DNA from: Candidatus Aminicenantota bacterium
Lineage (GTDB): Bacteria; Acidobacteriota; Aminicenantia; UBA2199
Length of the DNA: 64,000 nt
Direction of reading: 5' to 3'
NCBI GenBank assembly: GCA_026393835.1
Contig: JAPKZK010000023.1
Coordinates: 1 to 64,000 of the forward strand
The notes under the pieces were generated by a model. It had not been told where the DNA came from, searched no databases, and was given only the letters and a program-made list of their open reading frames with translations. The position numbers and the translations under genes were made by a program. Numbering within the stretch: the stretch's first letter is position 1; each line of letters starts with the position of its first letter. Shown in pieces: positions 59,725 through 64,000 of this stretch.

Positions 59725-61415
59725 TATTTATTCAAAAATCCTTTGAACTCGTCTCTAAATTCTGCCAGCATAACATGTATCTTTAGTTGAAGCTCGTCAT
59801 TTAAGGCTTCTTTGTCGCTTATTTCTTCTAAAATTTCCCGCCGGGGGGGTTGCTGCACGTATTCCAGCAATTTCTCTTCGTATTTGCCGACAGCATCCTC
59901 GGGTAATTCCTCCAGGTATCCCCGGGTACCGGCAAAGAGGATAATTACCTGTTGCACCACGGGCATGGGGGCACCCTCATTCTGTTTCAACAACTGGTAG
60001 AGGCGTTTACCTAAATTTAATTGGTCGGCTATAGCAGGGTCCAGGTCTTCGGTCCCAAATCGGGTAAAGGCTCTCAGTTCAATGTACTGGGCAAGTATAG
60101 ATCTTAATGAACGGGTTAACTCTTTCAGGGTAAGAAGTGGGGCTCTATAACCGACCGTGGAAATGGCACCGGTTGCTTGTTTTATGGCCGCATTCTGGGC
60201 GTTGCTTCCGACCCCGAGTGCTCGTTTCATGGCCTCGATCTGGGCGTTGCTTGGGACCTTAGAAATGGAACTGGTTACTTGTTTCATGGCCTTGATCTGG
60301 GCGTTGCCGCCCACCCTGGAAACGGAAATACCGACATCGATGGCGGGTCTCTGACCTGCGTTGAAGAGCTCCGGCAGAAGGTATATCTGGCCGTCGGTGA
60401 TGGAGATGACATTGGTGGGGATGTAGCCGGAGACATCGGAGGCCTGGGTTTCGATGATGGGCAGCGCGGTCAAGGAGCCGCCGCCGTATTCGTCAGCGTC
60501 AGCGTACTTGGCGGCCCGTTCCAGCAGCCGGGAATGAAGGTAGAATACATCGCCGGGGTAAGCTTCACGGCCGGGGGGCCGTCTTAACAGCAGGGAAATT
60601 TCCCTGTAAGCGACCGCATGTTTGGACAGATCATCGTATACTATTAAGGCATGCTTGCCGTTATCCCTGAAATACTCTCCCATGGCGCAGCCGGCATAGG
60701 GGGCGAGGTACTGGAGCGAGGCGGAATCTGAGGCGCCGGCCACCACCACGATGGAGTAATCCATGGCGCCGGTCTCCTCCAGGGTCTTTATGACCTGGGC
60801 AACGGTGGACTGTTTCTGGCCGATGGCCACGTACACGCAGATGACTTCTTTTCCTTTCTGGTTGATAATGGTGTCCAGTGCGATGGTGGTTTTACCGGTC
60901 TGGCGGTCGCCGATGATCAACTCCCTCTGGCCCCTGCCGATGGGGATCAAGGCATCGATGGCTTTGATGCCGGTTTGCAGGGGTTCTTTTACCGGTTGCC
61001 GCTCGACGACACCGGGGGCAATCCGCTCGATGGGCATGTAGGTTTTGGTATCGATGGGGCCTTTATCATCCAGGGGCTCGCCCAGTGGATTGACGACCCG
61101 TCCCACCAACGCTTCGCCGGCGGGTACGGAAATGACCCGTTTGGTCCGTTTGACGATATCGCCCTCTTTTATCTTAAAGGCTTCGCCTAAAATAATGGCG
61201 CCCACATTGTCTTCTTCGAGGTTCAGGGCAATGCCGAAGATGTTACCGGGGAACTCGATCAACTCATTGTACATGACATTCTCCAGGCCGTAAACCTGGG
61301 CAATGCCGTCCCCCACGGATATGACAATCCCTGTCTCCTCTTTATTGAAATCCACTTTAAAACCTTCAATTTTTTGTTTAATTATCTCAATAATCTCATC
61401 AGTGTTTATCTGCAT
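59724..61415 (-). CDS. atpA: F1F0 ATP synthase subunit alpha with a ~53-residue internal insertion
   Basis: A 563-residue subunit, about 50 longer than usual. Typical features: [23 protein letters not shown]-loop [17 protein letters not shown] and the arginine finger in GISVSRVGG (R367). Directly after [13 protein letters not shown] the family should continue '(G/R)SLR..LAQY'. Here about residues 382-434 are inserted, in which the local motif appears again as [11 protein letters not shown] and [11 protein letters not shown] before [11 protein letters not shown] resumes. The frame is uninterrupted and the rest is normal, so the protein is probably made. Confidence 0.94.
   Translation of the reverse strand: MQINTDEIIEIIKQKIEGFKVDFNKEETGIVISVGDGIAQVYGLENVMYNELIEFPGNIFGIALNLEEDNVGAIILGEAFKIKEGDIVKRTKRVISVPAGEALVGRVVNPLGEPLDDKGPIDTKTYMPIERIAPGVVERQPVKEPLQTGIKAIDALIPIGRGQRELIIGDRQTGKTTIALDTIINQKGKEVICVYVAIGQKQSTVAQVIKTLEETGAMDYSIVVVAGASDSASLQYLAPYAGCAMGEYFRDNGKHALIVYDDLSKHAVAYREISLLLRRPPGREAYPGDVFYLHSRLLERAAKYADADEYGGGSLTALPIIETQASDVSGYIPTNVISITDGQIYLLPELFNAGQRPAIDVGISVSRVGGNAQIKAMKQVTSSISKVPSNAQIEAMKRALGVGSNAQNAAIKQATGAISTVGYRAPLLTLKELTRSLRSILAQYIELRAFTRFGTEDLDPAIADQLNLGKRLYQLLKQNEGAPMPVVQQVIILFAGTRGYLEELPEDAVGKYEEKLLEYVQQPPRREILEEISDKEALNDELQLKIHVMLAEFRDEFKGFLNK
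60114..60272 (-). repeat. In-frame tandem partial repeat inside atpA
   Basis: The DNA on the plus strand shows TCTGGGCGTTGC and close variants three times between ~60190 and 60310, each following GCC(T/G)(T/C)... of the repeated NAQ.KAMKQ codons. It encodes the extra ~53 residues of the alpha subunit. Confidence 0.75.
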
Positions 61416-62000
61416 TTAATACTCCCAAACAGGTTTTTCAGCGCCCATTGAGGTTAACAAGGCGTCTTTAAACTTTCTAAGATTGCCAGCAATTGAAAAA
61501 TCATAAAAGATAGACCCTCGCTGGACCTTTATTCCGGCCACCAGGGAGGGATCGATCTCCTTTTCCATTTTGATCTTCCTGGCAAAGAATTTTTCCAGGC
61601 CTTTTTTTAATTTATCTTCCAATTTTTCGTTCAATGCCACGGCTGAGTAAACTTTGAGTTTCTCAATACCGTTGGCTTCAAGCCACTGCGTTTCCAGCAG
61701 TTGGAGGATGAAATCCAGCAGCCGCATACGGTTCTTTTCCACGAGGACGAGAAGGAAATAAAAAGTTTTTTCCCTGAATTTCATTTCCCGGTAAATGGTC
61801 TCGAGAAGTTCTTTTTTCCGGGGCCTGGAGAACAGGAAGGTCTCCATACCGGTTTTGAATTCGGCGACCTGCTTTAATAACCCCACGAAGGTCTCCAGTT
61901 CTTTTTTTATTTCGAGATATTCCTGCTCATCTTTTATGGTTTTAATCAATGCCCTGGCGTACCGTTTCGCGACACTACTTTCTCTCAATTCCGTCTCCAC
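61416..62000 (-). CDS. atpH: F1F0 ATP synthase subunit delta
   Basis: A 194-residue peripheral-stalk subunit: N-terminal SSVAKRYARALIKTIKDEQEY, helical bundle, and C-terminal EKEIDPSLVAGIKVQRGSIFYDFSIAGNLRKFKDAL, the conserved OSCP/delta ending. It joins F1 to subunit b/b'. Its start overlaps the atpF end by 26 bases and its stop touches the atpA ATG. Confidence 0.93.
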   Translation of the reverse strand: METELRESSVAKRYARALIKTIKDEQEYLEIKKELETFVGLLKQVAEFKTGMETFLFSRPRKKELLETIYREMKFREKTFYFLLVLVEKNRMRLLDFILQLLETQWLEANGIEKLKVYSAVALNEKLEDKLKKGLEKFFARKIKMEKEIDPSLVAGIKVQRGSIFYDFSIAGNLRKFKDALLTSMGAEKPVWEY

Positions 62001-62652
62001 TTAATGCTGCGATATATTTTTCAATCCACTGTTCATGCATTTGCGGGTCCAGGTGGGCCCCGATATCTCTTTTAAAATGCTCGATAGTGAGGTCAGCGAT
62101 TCTCTCTATAAGGTTCCTGACAGCGGTTTCCATTTTTTTGCCGATTTCTTTGTCGGTCAAGGCCAGGATACGTCGGGTCTCATTTTTCCCCAGTTCTTCG
62201 ATGCGTTTTTTCTCCTCGTTCCCGCTTTTCTCGGCACCGTCCCTGACGGCTTGAACTTCTTCTTCTATTTTACCCAGGCGCTCCAGGATTTCTTTCAATT
62301 GCGCGGAAGTGATTTTCAACCGCTCTTCCCTCTGGGTGATATCGGTTTTGATATCCAGGCTTTTTTGGGCCAGGAGATCGATAAGTGGTTTTCTTAATAG
62401 GTAAATCAATCCGCCGAAAAGAAGGGTGGAATCAAACAATTTTCCAAAAAATCCCCCCCAGTTAAAGCCCCGGTGTTCACCGGTTTGGGCCTGTCCTTCC
62501 TCGCTGCCGCCTTCGGTAAAGGCAAATGCAGGGGTAGTCCATGCGGTTAACGCCGCCAAAAGTATTGCAACAGCGACCGCCGCGGCCACACCGGTTAAAA
62601 TCTTTTTATGTTTATTCATTGCTGCTTTCTTATGTTCTTTTTTCCTGTTCAA
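61975..62652 (-). CDS. atpF: F1F0 ATP synthase subunit b (long form with extra N-terminal hydrophobic segment)
   Basis: A 225-residue peripheral-stalk protein. A first hydrophobic segment (ILTGVAAAVAVAILLAALTAWTTPAFA) resembles a signal peptide ending AFA. After a Gly/Glu-rich linker comes the usual membrane helix (FGKLFDSTLLFGGLIYLLRKPL), followed by a long charged dimerisation helix. This double-segment form is known from several Gram-negative groups. The first codon is TTG at 62652, coupled to the b' stop by overlap; an ATG at 62619 is a good alternative. Confidence 0.9.
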   Translation of the reverse strand: MNRKKEHKKAAMNKHKKILTGVAAAVAVAILLAALTAWTTPAFAFTEGGSEEGQAQTGEHRGFNWGGFFGKLFDSTLLFGGLIYLLRKPLIDLLAQKSLDIKTDITQREERLKITSAQLKEILERLGKIEEEVQAVRDGAEKSGNEEKKRIEELGKNETRRILALTDKEIGKKMETAVRNLIERIADLTIEHFKRDIGAHLDPQMHEQWIEKYIAALSGDGIERK

Positions 62653-63065
62653 CTAGTAAAGCTCTCATTCAATTTAGCGATGAGTATGCCGATTCCCCGG
62701 GTTATTTTTTCTTCAGCGGCGGCAACCTGGACATCCAACTCATTCATTTTGGTCTCAAAGAGTTTTTGCGATTCGATCCTGGTCTCAATTAAATGCTGTT
62801 TCCTGGCCTCTTCGCCTTTTTTTATCAGTTCTTCTTTTATCGCTGCGAATTTTTTTTGGGCGTCATCCAGTTTTTTTTCGATCTGCTGCGTTTTTTCTTC
62901 TATTTCCCGGGTCATGGACTCGATCCGGTTGGATTCGTTTTCGATTTTCGATTCTCTTTGCATGATAACCTGTCCCACAGGTTTAAAAAAGATTCGATTC
63001 AAGACGATCATCAACAACCAGACCAGCAAAGCAACAAAAAAAAGTGAGTTATCCAGATTTAGCAT
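62649..63065 (-). CDS. atpF2: F1F0 ATP synthase subunit b'
   Basis: A 138-residue second b-type subunit: one membrane helix (NSLFFVALLVWLLMIVLNRIFFKPVGQVI) and a long coiled coil (REIEEKTQQIEKKLDDAQKKFAAIKEELIKKGEEARKQ). With subunit b it forms a heterodimeric stator. It is the first gene of the operon seen here: b' - b - delta - alpha - gamma - beta - epsilon. The a and c subunit genes are not in the window. Confidence 0.9.
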   Translation of the reverse strand: MLNLDNSLFFVALLVWLLMIVLNRIFFKPVGQVIMQRESKIENESNRIESMTREIEEKTQQIEKKLDDAQKKFAAIKEELIKKGEEARKQHLIETRIESQKLFETKMNELDVQVAAAEEKITRGIGILIAKLNESFTS

Positions 63066-63286
63066 TATTCTTTGTTCATCTTAACACACCTGGGAAATAA
63101 AGTCAACCACATTGGAAACATTTACTTCTTACTGCCAATCGAGACCTGTATAATATGATAGGGAGCACTGCACTGTTGCATGGCTGCAACGCTGCACCGC
63201 TGCACATCGGTCATGCGCTCATATGCGCTGTGTGCTCCATACGGAATACGGAATCATCGATGATTACAGTTTGAAACTTTAGAACC

Positions 63287-63670
63287 TTATGATTCCGCTT
63301 TTCCCATTATATGTTCGTATTCGTCATCTTCAACGGGTTTCATGCATCCGGCGCCCTCGCAAGTAGTGAGATCGACATCGGCTACAACCCTTACTTTATC
63401 GTAGTTGAGGATCAAACCGCCCTCGATATGTACCTTGCCGGTGGAATCTTCGAAATTACCGGTGTCGAAACGGCAGTCCGGCCTGTACAATTGCACCCCT
63501 ACTTCCGTACCGGTATTCTTAAACATCACATGGACATAATCCCTGTCGATGCATTCCTTCAAGGCCTTGGCGGTCTTTTCGGGACGCGCGGTTTCAACCG
63601 GCTGTTCTTTGCCCAATCTCACAACCAATTCATTTAATTCTTTTTTTGGCTCATTTTTTTGCTCTGCCAT
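63287..63670 (-). CDS. Conserved small hypothetical protein
   Basis: A 127-residue soluble protein I cannot name. Residues 1-35 are charged and probably flexible (MAEQKNEPKKELNELVVRLGKE). Residues ~40-125 look like a compact beta-rich domain (DYVHVMFKNTGTEVGVQLYRPDC, KVHIEGGLILNYDKVRVVADVDLTTCEGAGCMKPVEDDEY) with three Cys. AGGAGG lies 7 bases before the ATG, so it is very likely expressed. It precedes the ATP synthase operon on the same strand; the 221-base gap between holds a short GCTGCA-rich repeat. Confidence 0.7.
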   Translation of the reverse strand: MAEQKNEPKKELNELVVRLGKEQPVETARPEKTAKALKECIDRDYVHVMFKNTGTEVGVQLYRPDCRFDTGNFEDSTGKVHIEGGLILNYDKVRVVADVDLTTCEGAGCMKPVEDDEYEHIMGKAES

Positions 63671-63863
63671 ATTTTGCCTCCTATATCTGTATATTCCTGA
63701 TTATACATCATTTGCTGTCATTTAAACCGGGTCAACTAATCAGAAAAACGCTCAGTGAAAAGGGAATAAAATTTTTGTATTTTTCACGACCCTATAGTTT
63801 ACACAAAAATTGAGTAGCATTCAAGAGGCTTCGTATTTTTTTTCGAATTTTATGCGCCGCATT

Positions 63864-64000
63864 CTATATTCCCAGCCGGTTCATCTTTTTGTGAAGCCCC
63901 CGGTAGGTCATGTTCAACTCCCTGGCTGTTTGGGACTTGTTCCCCTGGTTTTTTTCCAACAATTTTAGAATGTAGGCCTTTTCCGATTCGGGGTCCATTT
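63864..64000 (-). CDS. C-terminal Fis-type HTH of an NtrC-family sigma54-dependent regulator (5' truncated)
   Basis: The last 44 codons read MDPESEKAYILKLLEKNQGNKSQTARELNMTYRGLHKKMNRLGI and then a stop. 'GNKSQTARELN(I/M)TYRGLHKK..RLGI' is the DNA-binding Fis-type helix-turn-helix that ends NtrC-like enhancer-binding proteins. Receiver and AAA+ domains would lie beyond the window edge. A stand-alone Fis-like protein is less likely because of the ending. Confidence 0.8.
   Translation of the reverse strand, partial: MDPESEKAYILKLLEKNQGNKSQTARELNMTYRGLHKKMNRLGI

Overview
The window comes from a Gram-negative bacterium. Outer-membrane genes (TolC, RND pump, lipoproteins, a C-terminal beta-barrel) and an F-type ATP synthase operon with separate b' and b subunits are present. 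RiPP precursors with GG leaders, group II PLP decarboxylases, secreted proteases with PKD/GEVEDY modules and many orphan toxin-antitoxin genes would fit an Acidobacteriota/Aminicenantes-like or Bacteroidota-like genome. That assignment is an inference, because no rRNA, tRNA or other phylogenetic marker was recognised.

Layout. 0-9 kb: 3' end of a secreted M4 metalloprotease, a RiPP precursor with its own promoter, a PLP decarboxylase, a HicB-like gene, ettA, and a pepD-decarboxylase pair. 9-15 kb: a gingipain-type (C25) protease with a C-terminal barrel, then a repeat-rich stretch (two ~340-bp direct repeats with a 30-bp perfect palindrome, an 18-bp array, a 21-bp minisatellite) around a HicB-like gene and a small exported protein. 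14.7-26.8 kb: acpS, a BrnT toxin-antitoxin pair, a two-gene ABC exporter, a YfiR/hybrid-kinase pair, and an FHA / AP-fold membrane protein / propeller lipoprotein / murB run. 27-29.2 kb: a graveyard with a broken IS200/RAYT-type transposase and a hicAB pair whose toxin carries a nonsense codon, followed by a second RiPP precursor. 29.4-32.3 kb: a secreted beta-helix protein and an unknown coiled-coil protein. 32.7-40.8 kb: a GNAT protein without a standard start codon, a complete tripartite RND efflux operon and a soluble GAF histidine kinase. 40.9-45.9 kb: an accessory island with a very Cys-rich pinensin-like precursor, a DUF4143 ATPase and its internally deleted second copy, a TIR-domain protein with an unknown partner, and an IS21 remnant. 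45.9-53.6 kb: a three-gene signalling operon. 54.2-54.8 kb: a large 21-bp array. 55-64 kb: an ECF sigma factor with a frameshifted partner, phzF, the ATP synthase genes b'-b-delta-alpha-gamma-beta-epsilon, a small conserved protein and the end of a Fis-type regulator.

Most striking points. (1) The operon at 45.9-53.6 kb encodes a 1766-residue soluble histidine kinase with two predicted beta-propellers, a divergent stand-alone receiver, and an HD-type phosphohydrolase with an embedded four-cysteine zinc motif. I do not recognise it as a described system. (2) The ATP synthase alpha subunit carries a ~53-residue insertion directly after the arginine-finger segment, apparently made by repeating the local NAQIKAMKQ motif. 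(3) Three orphan lanthipeptide-like precursors have individual promoters but no modification enzyme is in the window. (4) 7-codon (21-bp) minisatellites occur at two distant places. (5) Several genes are caught in decay: hicA, the RAYT-type transposase, the anti-sigma-like gene and the DUF4143 copy.
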